Of a stretch of 10,670 bases of DNA, positions 1 to 6,707 are shown piece after piece. The stretch is from a bacterium (lineage in GTDB: Bacteria > SZUA-79 > Acidulodesulfobacterales > Acidulodesulfobacteraceae): assembly GCA_021788495.1 (NCBI GenBank), contig JAJYKQ010000034.1, positions 1 through 10,670 on the forward strand. Reading direction: 5' to 3'. Position numbers and translations under genes: made by a program. Numbering within the stretch: the stretch's first letter is position 1; each line of letters starts with the position of its first letter. Below the pieces are notes generated by a model. The model had not been told where the DNA came from and made no database searches. It saw nothing but the letters and a program-made list of their open reading frames with translations.

Positions 1-2
1 TC

Positions 3-1490
3 AGGGTATCTAAAGTTAATCTTACGATAAAAGGAACCAAGAAAAATTCCAAAGAATATCAGGCCGTGCAAAAACTTATAATAACAAAGCCGGGGTCGAT
101 ATTTAACAGGAAAAATATAGAAAAAGAGATTTTAAGCATAACTAAATATTTTACTTATAAGGGCTATGCTTTTGCAAACGTTCAGCCGTCTATTAAGATA
201 AAACGTAAGACCAGTTCGGTATTGGTATCTTTGATAGTTCATAAAGGTAAAATTGCCAAATTCGGCAAAATTACTATTACAGGAAACGACATCACATACA
301 GTTACGTTATTTTAAGAGCACTCGTGCTTTTTCCAGGCGAGAAATACAATCCTAAGTTAATAAAAATATCGAGACAGAACTTAAAAAACTTGATGTATTT
401 TAAGCATGTTACTATAACTACGGAAAAAGTGCCCGGCAGGAATATATTAAATGTTAAAGTGCATGTAAAAGAACAAAGTACCGGTAAATTTACAATAGGG
501 GGCGGTTACAGTTCGGCTACGTCTTTTATGGCTATATCTTCTATATCGGAATCCAACCTGTTCGGAACCGGAATTTCGGCATCTATTAACGTTCAGGCTG
601 GCGGCCCTTATCAGTCGTACAGTTTTAATATACTTCAGCCGTATCTTACGTATATTTTTGCAAGACCGTTATCGGCAAGCCTGTCGTTATACGATACGTT
701 TAACTCCCTGTATTATGAGTTTGCATATCGTTCGGTCGGCGGTTCGGTAACTTTCGGTTATCCTTTATACGGCAATGTATTGACGGAATATTTTAGGTAC
801 TTGTTAGAGCAGGATAATTCCGTTATCATACAGGGTCTTACAAATATTTTACCGCAGGGGAAGGTTACTACAAGCGAAGTTTCTTTGACGACGGTTTATA
901 ATACGTTAAATAATCCTATAGTACCCACGGCAGGCGATATGGACAGTTTTAGAGTAAGTTATGCCGGACCTCCTATAGGCGGAAACGACGATTTCGTTAA
1001 ATACGTAATTCAGGCTAATCATTACATTCCGTTGTGGTGGGGAACTTCTTTTATGCAAGGGGCTCAGTTGGGTTATATAACAGGGACTAACTCTTCATAC
1101 CCTCTTCCTATATACCAACGGTTTTTCGTCGGTGGAATAATGAATAATTATCCTCTTTTGGGCTTTATGTATGATTCAGTAGGTCCTTCGGAAGACGGAA
1201 ATTTAGTAGGCGGCACTAAAATGTTTACCGTTCAGGCAAAATATTTTATACCGATACTGAAACAGATGAAATTTTACGGATTTTTGTGGTGGAATGCCGG
1301 TAATGCATGGCTGCAAAGCGAACCAGTGTTCCCTATAAGTTTGGTTCAGGCGGCAGGCATAGGTTTTAACTGGTATTCGCCTTTCGGCCCTATTACCATT
1401 ACTTACGGAAAGATACTCGGGTCGCCTATTAACGGCAATAATTCCACAAGAATACAGTTCAGTCTTGGGGAGGGTCTTCCCGGTATTTAA
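3..1490 (+). CDS. bamA: Outer membrane protein assembly factor BamA (5'-truncated)
   Basis: Omp85-family core of the Bam complex, which folds and inserts beta-barrel proteins into the outer membrane. The frame is open to the left edge, so the GTG at 66 is not a real start; 495 residues are visible. Counting from that GTG, residues 1-60 match a POTRA domain and 61-138 the last POTRA, with the typical GNDITYS turn. The junction into the barrel reads VHVKEQSTGKFTIGGGYSS, the usual POTRA5-to-barrel transition (V.EQ.TG...G.GYSS). Late barrel strands carry SPFGPITITYG, typical of BamA. Oddities: the loop-6 VRGF motif is replaced by LLGF, and the protein ends FSLGEGLPGI instead of on an aromatic residue. 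The POTRA part is very basic (about 26 K/R against 6 D/E) while the barrel is charge-poor (about 30 charged of 335). The ompH-lpxD context supports BamA over TamA. Confidence 0.95.
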   Translation, partial: RVSKVNLTIKGTKKNSKEYQAVQKLIITKPGSIFNRKNIEKEILSITKYFTYKGYAFANVQPSIKIKRKTSSVLVSLIVHKGKIAKFGKITITGNDITYSYVILRALVLFPGEKYNPKLIKISRQNLKNLMYFKHVTITTEKVPGRNILNVKVHVKEQSTGKFTIGGGYSSATSFMAISSISESNLFGTGISASINVQAGGPYQSYSFNILQPYLTYIFARPLSASLSLYDTFNSLYYEFAYRSVGGSVTFGYPLYGNVLTEYFRYLLEQDNSVIIQGLTNILPQGKVTTSEVSLTTVYNTLNNPIVPTAGDMDSFRVSYAGPPIGGNDDFVKYVIQANHYIPLWWGTSFMQGAQLGYITGTNSSYPLPIYQRFFVGGIMNNYPLLGFMYDSVGPSEDGNLVGGTKMFTVQAKYFIPILKQMKFYGFLWWNAGNAWLQSEPVFPISLVQAAGIGFNWYSPFGPITITYGKILGSPINGNNSTRIQFSLGEGLPGI

Positions 1491-1552
1491 CGGCATTTAA
1501 TAATTAGAAAATAAAAACATAAAAGGCAGTAAATATCAAATTAAATATTAAC

Positions 1553-1558
1553 AAGGAG
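1553..1558 (+). promoter_or_regulatory. Ribosome binding site of ompH
   Basis: AAGGAG lies 8 bases before the ATG at 1567. It is the best Shine-Dalgarno match in the window and fixes the ompH start. Most other genes here have no comparable site, so ompH may be translated more strongly than its neighbours (inference). Confidence 0.75.
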
Positions 1559-1566
1559 ATTAATTT

Positions 1567-2094
1567 ATGAAAAAAATTATTTTAAGTTTAAGTTTAGGAG
1601 TTTTTTTAATGCTGGCGGCAACAATGATGTTTGGTTCCGCAAAAGCTAACGCGGCAGGTTCAAACATTGCGGTTGTCAATATGCAGAAAGTAATAGCAAT
1701 GTCCAACCAAGGAAAAGCTGCTAACGGCGAATTAAAAGCGTTGGTTTCTAAATATAGCGGAAGGCTTCTTGCCATGAGAAAAAAAATTGCGGCAATTCGG
1801 GCTGATTTAAAAAATAACGGTTCTATAATGTCTGCCGCCGAAAAAACAAAAAAAACAAAAGAATTTGAAACGGATATATCTAACTATTCCGCTCAGGAAA
1901 AACATATACAGGGCGTTATGTCGGAAAAAAGATTTAATTTGTTAAAAGGAATAGTCAATAAAGCTACGGCGATTATCGATTCTATTGCAAAAAAAGACGG
2001 ATATATTTTAGTTATTGACAGACCCAGCGTAGTTTACAGGGCTAATTCCATAGATATAACCAATCAAGTTTTACAAAAGATGAACGCAAAATAA
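1567..2094 (+). CDS. skp: Periplasmic chaperone, Skp/OmpH family
   Basis: A 175-residue secreted chaperone that holds unfolded outer-membrane proteins in the periplasm on their way to the Bam complex. Residues 1-29 form a signal peptide: MKK, a hydrophobic stretch to about residue 22, then a cleavage-like ANA-AG at 29/30. The mature protein opens with IAVVNMQKVIAMSNQGKAA, matching the conserved N-terminal strand and first helix of the OmpH family (a.VD...v...s..gk.a). A long Lys/Ala/Glu-rich helical middle (about 45-125) fits the coiled-coil tentacles. The end, YILVIDRPSVVYRANSIDIT, matches the family's C-terminal strand and D.T motif. Mature net charge is about +13, as expected for Skp. It sits 76 bases after bamA and 54 before lpxD, its usual place. 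The codons at 1841-1860 form A6-C-A8-C-A4, a run prone to slippage. Confidence 0.93.
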   Translation: MKKIILSLSLGVFLMLAATMMFGSAKANAAGSNIAVVNMQKVIAMSNQGKAANGELKALVSKYSGRLLAMRKKIAAIRADLKNNGSIMSAAEKTKKTKEFETDISNYSAQEKHIQGVMSEKRFNLLKGIVNKATAIIDSIAKKDGYILVIDRPSVVYRANSIDITNQVLQKMNAK

Positions 2095-2148
2095 ATAAAA
2101 ATAAAATCTTAGCTAATTTTCAGAAATTTATAATATTTATTTATTTTT

Positions 2149-3198
2149 ATGCTTTTAAAAGATATAGTTTCTAAGCTATCCCTTAACGCTATTGGAGATA
2201 TCGACGATATAGACGTTTCCGGAATAGGTTCGCTTAAAGCGGCAAAAGAGAACGAAATCTCTTTTGCCGCCGGACACAAATACGCAAAACAGCTGCTTGA
2301 CACTAAAGCCTGTGCAGTCATAATGGATCATGAATCTTTAAAGGACGAATTACCGTCCGACGTTAAATTCGTCATATTGGATTCTAAAAATCCATATCTT
2401 TCATTTGCAGAAGCTACGCAGATTTTTAAAAACTATTTTGACGATAAAAATAAAATCGATTTCAATAATTTTGGAGAAAATTTCCAAGATAGATATTATA
2501 TAGGAAAAACTTCAAAAAAAGGGGATAATACAATTATTTTTCCCGGAGTTTTTATAGGGGAGGGTTGTTCTATTGGAGATAATTGCAGGGTAATGTCAAA
2601 CGTTTATATAGGAAATAATGCAACTATCGGAAATAACGTGCTGATATATCCCAACGTTACGGTTTACGATAATTCTAAAATAGGAAATAACTGCATAATA
2701 CATGCCGGCGCCATTATCGGAAGCGACGGTTTCGGTTTTGCAAGAGGCAAATCCGGTTACGTTAAGATAATTCATACGGGATATGCGGAGCTTGAGGATA
2801 ACGTAGAAATAGGCGCTAATACTACTATAGACAGAGGCGCCGTAGATTTTACCAAAATCGGAGCGGGAACAAAAATAGATAATTTAGTTCAGGTTGCCCA
2901 CAACGTAATAATAGGTAAAAATTGCGTTATAGCGGCTCAAACAGGAATTGCGGGCAGTACTGAAATCGGTGATAACGTTACTATAGGCGGACAGGTCGGT
3001 ATAGCCGGACATATCGAAGTCGGAAACAACGTTATGATAGCGGCTCAGTCGGGAATATCGGGCAATATAAAAGACGGCGAGATTTTATCCGGTTCGCCCG
3101 CTTTTCCTATAAAAGAATGGCGCAACTCGGTAGTGCTTTTTAAGAAACTTCCGGAATTATATAAGAAATTAAAGGAAATTTCAAAAACTAAGGATTGA
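2149..3198 (+). CDS. lpxD: UDP-3-O-(3-hydroxyacyl)glucosamine N-acyltransferase LpxD
   Basis: Third acylation-pathway enzyme of lipid A synthesis: moves a 3-hydroxyacyl chain from ACP to the 2-amino group of UDP-3-O-acyl-GlcN, in the cytoplasm. Residues 1-100 form the uridine-binding N-terminal domain ([19 protein letters not shown] fits its conserved start). Residues about 110-305 form the left-handed beta helix, built of hexapeptide repeats such as [18 protein letters not shown]. Diagnostic LpxD blocks are GSDGFGFA (191-198), TTIDRGAVD (225-233) and [12 protein letters not shown] (242-253). His251 aligns with the catalytic His239 of the E. coli enzyme. The C-terminal helix (about 322-345) is where ACP binds in the family. 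Length, 349, is normal. The ATG at 2149 is chosen by agreement with the family N-terminus; there is no Shine-Dalgarno sequence before it. The stop sits 6 bases before fabZ. Confidence 0.97.
   Translation: MLLKDIVSKLSLNAIGDIDDIDVSGIGSLKAAKENEISFAAGHKYAKQLLDTKACAVIMDHESLKDELPSDVKFVILDSKNPYLSFAEATQIFKNYFDDKNKIDFNNFGENFQDRYYIGKTSKKGDNTIIFPGVFIGEGCSIGDNCRVMSNVYIGNNATIGNNVLIYPNVTVYDNSKIGNNCIIHAGAIIGSDGFGFARGKSGYVKIIHTGYAELEDNVEIGANTTIDRGAVDFTKIGAGTKIDNLVQVAHNVIIGKNCVIAAQTGIAGSTEIGDNVTIGGQVGIAGHIEVGNNVMIAAQSGISGNIKDGEILSGSPAFPIKEWRNSVVLFKKLPELYKKLKEISKTKD
3190..3194 (+). promoter_or_regulatory. Ribosome binding site of fabZ
   Basis: AAGGA lies 10 bases before the fabZ ATG at 3205 and inside the last codons of lpxD, so fabZ translation is probably coupled to termination on lpxD (inference). 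It supports 3205 as the start. Confidence 0.6.
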
Positions 3199-3204
3199 AA
3201 AAAA

Positions 3205-3687
3205 ATGGAAAAAAAAGAAGAAAAGAAAAGCGTTTTGAAAGACGGCGAAATAATAGGCATAGGAGAAATTTTAAATCTTTTACCGCACAGATATCCTTTT
3301 CTTATGATAGATAAAGTCGTATCGTTAGAAAAAGGCAAATCTATTATCGCCGTTAAAAATACTACTATAAACGAACCTTTTTTTCAGGGGCATTTTCCTG
3401 GTTATCCGGTTATGCCAGGAGTATTAATATTAGAGGCTCTTGCTCAGGCGGGCGGCATTTTAGCTTATAAAACGGAAGAAGACGACGATTTAAGAAACAA
3501 ATTAACTTATTTTATGGGAATAGATAAGGCCAGATTCAGAAAACCTATATTACCCGGTTACTCGGTGTATTTAAAAGTCGAACTTATTAAAAGAAAACAG
3601 TTCGTGTGGGTTTTTTCAGGCAAAGCCGAAGTAGAAGGAAATATCTGCGCTGAAGCAGAACTAATGGCAACATTTATGCCGAAATAA
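3205..3687 (+). CDS. fabZ: 3-hydroxyacyl-[ACP] dehydratase FabZ
   Basis: Dehydrates 3-hydroxyacyl-ACP to trans-2-enoyl-ACP in type II fatty acid synthesis, in the cytoplasm. It draws on the same 3-hydroxyacyl-ACP pool used by LpxA and LpxD, which explains its place between their genes. A single hot-dog domain spans residues about 20-158. Visible motifs are LLPHRYPFLMIDKV (25-38) and the active-site stretch FFQGHFPGYPVMPGVLILEA (59-78), with catalytic His63 and Glu77 (E. coli FabZ His54 and Glu68). The later GIDKARFRKPILPG block is also family-typical and separates FabZ from FabA. The 160-residue length is normal apart from a short Lys/Glu-rich N-terminal tail (MEKKEEKK). It begins 6 bases after the lpxD stop. 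It is followed by the 120-base gap carrying the two inverted repeats, the first of which starts 2 bases after the stop codon. Confidence 0.97.
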   Translation: MEKKEEKKSVLKDGEIIGIGEILNLLPHRYPFLMIDKVVSLEKGKSIIAVKNTTINEPFFQGHFPGYPVMPGVLILEALAQAGGILAYKTEEDDDLRNKLTYFMGIDKARFRKPILPGYSVYLKVELIKRKQFVWVFSGKAEVEGNICAEAELMATFMPK

Positions 3688-3689
3688 AT

Positions 3690-3718
3690 GTAGTGCAGGA
3701 ATTCAATTCGGGCATTAC
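3690..3718. repeat. Imperfect inverted repeat (hairpin 1), REP-like
   Basis: A 29-base imperfect palindrome centred on C3704. The outer arms GTAGTGC and GCATTAC pair with one G-T wobble, then come two mismatched positions, then GAATT pairs with AATTC across the central C. The 11-base core GAATTCAATTC (3699-3709) recurs exactly in the next repeat. The left end begins GTAG, like the foot of many REP elements, though four bases prove little. Origin as a degenerate copy of the adjacent perfect hairpin's core is inference. Confidence 0.6.
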
Positions 3719-3727
3719 CGCAAAATG

Positions 3728-3760
3728 TATCGGGGACAGAATTCAATTCTGTCCCCGATA
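3728..3760. repeat. Perfect inverted repeat (hairpin 2), 16-base arms
   Basis: The arm TATCGGGGACAGAATT (3728-3743), a single C (3744), and its exact reverse complement (3745-3760) make a 33-base perfect palindrome. It shares the core GAATTCAATTC (3739-3749) with hairpin 1; the two cores are 40 bases apart. In RNA it would form a very stable hairpin between fabZ and lpxA. It is followed by TTAAATAGAAAC, not a T-run, so it does not look like a standard intrinsic terminator. More likely a REP- or MITE-type repeat, possibly acting on mRNA stability (inference). Confidence 0.85.
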
Positions 3761-3807
3761 TTAAATAGAAACAATAAAAAAATAAAAATGGAATACGAAA
3801 TTAAAAT

Positions 3808-4578
3808 ATGATAGATAAAACCGCAATAATTTATCCAGGAGCCGTAATAGACGAATCGACCGAAGTCGGACCCTATACTATTATAAAAAGCGGCGTGAAA
3901 ATAGGCAAAAATAATCAAATTGCTTCGCACGTAGTGATAGAAGGCAACACGACTATAGGCGACGGAAATAAAATATTTCAATTCGCTTCTATAGGTTCGG
4001 TTCCGCAAGACCTTAAGTATAAAGGCGAAAATACTAAACTTATTATAGGCGATAACAATATAATAAGAGAATACGTAACTATGAATCCTGGAACTGTAAC
4101 CGGCAACGGAGTTACGGTAGTTGGCAACGATAATCTTTTTATGATGCACGTACACATTGCTCACGACTGTACTATAGGCAACAGGAATATTTTTGCAAAT
4201 AACGCTACCCTTGCAGGACATATAGAAATTGAGAATTTTGCAATACTCGGAGGTCTTTGCGCCGTTCATCAGTTCGTCCGCATTGGCGAATCGGCTCTTA
4301 TAGCAGGCGGTTCCATGGTAGTGCAGGATATTCCTCCTTATTTAGTGGCGTCTGGAGACAGGGCAAAAATTTATGGAATTAACAGAATAGGATTGGAAAG
4401 AAGAGGTTTTACCAAAGAAGAAATAGAACAGATAAAAAATGCCTACAAAATTGTTTACAGGTCGAAAGCTACGGTTAAAATTGCCATAGAAAGAATAGAG
4501 CAGGAAATAGGAAAAACCGAAAAAATAGAAAAATTTACTTCGTTCATATCTGATTCCAAAAGAGGTATTACCAGATAA
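3808..4578 (+). CDS. lpxA: UDP-N-acetylglucosamine 3-O-acyltransferase LpxA
   Basis: First enzyme of lipid A synthesis: transfers a 3-hydroxyacyl chain from ACP to the 3-position of UDP-GlcNAc, in the cytoplasm. The N-terminus MIDKTAIIYPGAVI closely matches E. coli LpxA and fixes the start, although no Shine-Dalgarno sequence precedes it (it has TTAAAAT before ATG). Hexapeptide repeats of the left-handed beta helix fill residues 1-185. HIAHDC holds His119, the catalytic base (E. coli His125). His116, His138 and His154 match E. coli His122, His144 and His160. QDLKY, RGF and PPY blocks are family-specific. Gly167 aligns with E. coli Gly173, the acyl-chain ruler position, suggesting room for a chain near C14 (inference). 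The C-terminal helical domain runs about 196-256. Length 256 is normal. It starts after the double hairpin and is followed by lpxI after 19 bases. Confidence 0.97.
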   Translation: MIDKTAIIYPGAVIDESTEVGPYTIIKSGVKIGKNNQIASHVVIEGNTTIGDGNKIFQFASIGSVPQDLKYKGENTKLIIGDNNIIREYVTMNPGTVTGNGVTVVGNDNLFMMHVHIAHDCTIGNRNIFANNATLAGHIEIENFAILGGLCAVHQFVRIGESALIAGGSMVVQDIPPYLVASGDRAKIYGINRIGLERRGFTKEEIEQIKNAYKIVYRSKATVKIAIERIEQEIGKTEKIEKFTSFISDSKRGITR

Positions 4579-4597
4579 TTAGCGGAAGTTTTAAAAT

Positions 4598-5401
4598 ATG
4601 GAAAATAAAAACATTGGCATAATCGCAGGTTACGGCGAGTTTCCGCTAATATACATAGATGAATTAAAATCGGCGGGTTATTCGGTGAAGGTTTGCGCAA
4701 TAGAAGAAGAAGCCGACAAATCGCTTGCAGATTGCGCCGACAAGATTATTTACATCAGCGTAGGACAGCTCGGCAAATTAGTTAATTTTTTTAAATCCGA
4801 AAACGTCAGCGAAGTTATAATGGCCGGTAAGGTCAGAAAAACGCTGATGTTTAAAAAAGTCAAACCGGACATTAAAGCCATAACGCTTTTTCTGTCTCTT
4901 AAAGACAAAAAAGACGACACCATACTTAACGCTATTTGTAAATTTTTGGAAAAAGAAGGAATAACCATCGTTCCTCAGACGAAATATATTTCTTCCGTTT
5001 TTTTACTGTCGGGGGTCGCATCCAAAAGGTCGCCTAACAAAAAAGAAAAAGAAGACATAGAGTTCGGAAAAAATGCGGCAATGCTTATTGCAGGAGCGGA
5101 TATTGGGCAGACGGCAGTAGTTAAAGATAAATCCGTAATGGCTCTTGAAGCCATAGAAGGCACGGACGAAGCGATAATGAGGGGCGGAAAGCTTGCAAAC
5201 GGAGGCGCCGTAGTAGTAAAAGTTAATAAACCCAATCAGGATTTAAGATTCGACATACCGGCAGTCGGACTCGATACTTTAGAAGCTATAATTTCGGTAA
5301 AAGCGACTTGTCTTGCTTTTGAACGAAATACTATAGTTATCAGGAAAGATGAATTTATTAAGAAGGCAGATTCCGAAGATATTGCCGTTTATGTTTTTTA
5401 A
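4598..5401 (+). CDS. lpxI: UDP-2,3-diacylglucosamine pyrophosphatase LpxI
   Basis: Hydrolyses UDP-2,3-diacylglucosamine to lipid X (2,3-diacylglucosamine 1-phosphate) and UMP in the cytoplasm. LpxI (DUF1009 family) is unrelated to the calcineurin-type LpxH that does this step in E. coli. Family motifs are visible: GIIAGYGEFP at the N-terminus (7-16), VIMAGKVRK (73-81), KKDDTIL (104-110), and the diagnostic DIGQTAVVKDKSVMALEAIE (168-187) followed by GTDEAIMRGG. QDLRFDIPAVGLDT (214-227) carries Asp219, which aligns with the catalytic Asp225 reported for Caulobacter LpxI. Length 267 is typical. Its place between lpxA and lpxB confirms the role. The start has a weak GGAAG nine bases upstream and TTTAAAAT directly before ATG. 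86 bases with no convincing promoter or terminator separate it from lpxB. Confidence 0.95.
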   Translation: MENKNIGIIAGYGEFPLIYIDELKSAGYSVKVCAIEEEADKSLADCADKIIYISVGQLGKLVNFFKSENVSEVIMAGKVRKTLMFKKVKPDIKAITLFLSLKDKKDDTILNAICKFLEKEGITIVPQTKYISSVFLLSGVASKRSPNKKEKEDIEFGKNAAMLIAGADIGQTAVVKDKSVMALEAIEGTDEAIMRGGKLANGGAVVVKVNKPNQDLRFDIPAVGLDTLEAIISVKATCLAFERNTIVIRKDEFIKKADSEDIAVYVF

Positions 5402-5487
5402 GCCGCCGTTTTTAACTCCGTAATACCGTAATATATTTTAATCACTTATATTATTTATGATTAATGTTTGCAGCTTAAACAAATATT

Positions 5488-6690
5488 ATGCAAATGCATA
5501 AAATACTTATAGTTTCCGGCGAACCGTCAGGTGACGTTTTTGCCGGCGGTTTAATATCGTCGCTTAAGAATGTTGAAAAGTTCAAGAAGCTTGACGACAG
5601 CGGCATATCTATGCATATTTATGCGATGGGCGGCAAAAAAAGCGCCGAAGCCGGCGCAACGTTGGTAGCCGATATTAAAGAATTATCGGTTATGGGTTTC
5701 ACCGAAGTGCTTTTAAAGTTAAAAACGATAAAAAAAGTATTAAAAAATTTATATTTATGGATAGAGTCCAATAAACCCGATGCAATTATTCTCGTCGATT
5801 TTCCTTCCTTTAATTTTAAAATCGCAAAATTGGCAAATAAGCTTAAAATCCCAGTAGTTTATTTTATACCTCCTAAAATATGGGCATCCCGTTACGGCAG
5901 AATAAAGTTTATTAAAAAATATATAAAATTCGTTATAACTATTTTTCCTTTTGAGCAGGATATTTATAAAAAAGAAGGCGTAGAGTCTTACTATTTCGGT
6001 AACCCTTTATATATATTAAACAAAAAAGACGTTTTGTCTGCAAATTTATCCGAAGATGCCAAAATGCAAAAACTTTTGAACGGAAAATATCCGATTATAT
6101 CTTTTCTGCCAGGCTCAAGGAAAACCGAACTTAAATATCACTCGCAAAGGATAATCGATTCCGTTTTACGGATAAAATCGGTTTATCAAGATGCTTTTTT
6201 TATCTTTCCGTTCAGAAAAGGGATTGATTTTTCCTATTTTAAAGATGCGGTAGAAAACAGTCCCGCCTTAAAAAAAGATATGTATATATTTACCGATTCA
6301 ATAGGTTTTGCCATGTCTTCGAGCGATTTAATAATAACTGCAAGCGGCACCGCTTCCTTAGAAGCCTGTTTTTACGGCAAGCCCGTAATAATATTTTATT
6401 ATTTAAACTATTTAACCTATATTCTTGCTAAAATATTAGTGAGAATAAAATATGCAGGCCTCATAAACATACTTGCGGGAGAAGAGGTTGCTCCCGAACT
6501 GATAGAATTTAAGTTTAACCCCGAAAACGTTTTTAAGGAAGCCGATAAATTTTTAAAAGACGAAGAGTACAGAGAAAATGCGCTAAAAAAAATATCCTCC
6601 GTAGTTTCTACATTAGAAGATGCCGGCGTCGATCCTTTTGATGCGTCGGCAGGCATAATTTATGATAAAATAATAGGAATAATAGGATAA
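5488..6690 (+). CDS. lpxB: Lipid-A-disaccharide synthase LpxB
   Basis: Family 19 glycosyltransferase that joins lipid X to UDP-2,3-diacylglucosamine to form the lipid A disaccharide, at the inner face of the inner membrane. Motifs in order: VSGEPSGD (9-16), ELSVMGFTEVL (65-75), LVDFPSFN (102-109, Asp104 aligned with E. coli Asp98), FGNPL (170-174), FLPGSR (206-211), and ASGTASLEACF (285-295). NILAGEEVAPE (327-337) is the typical late block. Length 400 is slightly above the usual 380. Two positions differ from the common pattern: the usual WAW is WAS (132-134) and the usual GHP is GNP (171-173); neither alone suggests loss of function. The ATG at 5494 (residue 3) is an in-frame alternative start; neither has a Shine-Dalgarno sequence. 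It is followed by msbA after 17 bases. Confidence 0.96.
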   Translation: MQMHKILIVSGEPSGDVFAGGLISSLKNVEKFKKLDDSGISMHIYAMGGKKSAEAGATLVADIKELSVMGFTEVLLKLKTIKKVLKNLYLWIESNKPDAIILVDFPSFNFKIAKLANKLKIPVVYFIPPKIWASRYGRIKFIKKYIKFVITIFPFEQDIYKKEGVESYYFGNPLYILNKKDVLSANLSEDAKMQKLLNGKYPIISFLPGSRKTELKYHSQRIIDSVLRIKSVYQDAFFIFPFRKGIDFSYFKDAVENSPALKKDMYIFTDSIGFAMSSSDLIITASGTASLEACFYGKPVIIFYYLNYLTYILAKILVRIKYAGLINILAGEEVAPELIEFKFNPENVFKEADKFLKDEEYRENALKKISSVVSTLEDAGVDPFDASAGIIYDKIIGIIG

Positions 6691-6707
6691 TTTCCTGTAA
6701 AATTAAA

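Noticed and set aside
66..68. GTG at 66 as the bamA start
   Set aside because: The frame is open to the left edge and the upstream codons continue a POTRA-like sequence. There is no signal peptide after the GTG, so the gene is truncated by the window.
1203..1496. 97-codon open frame on the minus strand at the bamA 3' end
   Set aside because: It overlaps a clearly coding beta-barrel region and has no recognisable features; it is a shadow frame.
2107..2134. Possible promoter before lpxD with a TATAAT-like box at 2129-2134
   Set aside because: No acceptable -35 element lies at 15-18 bases upstream, and such boxes are frequent by chance in this AT-rich sequence.
2514..2524. A7-G4 run in lpxD as a programmed frameshift site
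   Set aside because: The zero frame continues through a full-length LpxD with all motifs, and no stem or alternative product supports recoding.
3728..3760. Perfect inverted repeat as an intrinsic terminator
   Set aside because: The stem is strong but no T-run follows on the plus strand, and lpxA just downstream has no convincing promoter of its own. It is kept as a repeat, not a terminator.
3715..4269. 184-codon open frame on the minus strand across the fabZ-lpxA gap and lpxA
   Set aside because: It lies antisense to lpxA, whose motifs are unmistakable. Its Tyr/Ser/Ile-rich translation is what the reverse of hexapeptide repeats gives, and it has no recognisable domain.
5402..5487. Possible promoter or terminator in the 86-base lpxI-lpxB gap
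   Set aside because: The best -35/-10 pair (TTTAAC at 5411, TATTTT at 5434) matches poorly, and no stable hairpin with a T-run is visible.
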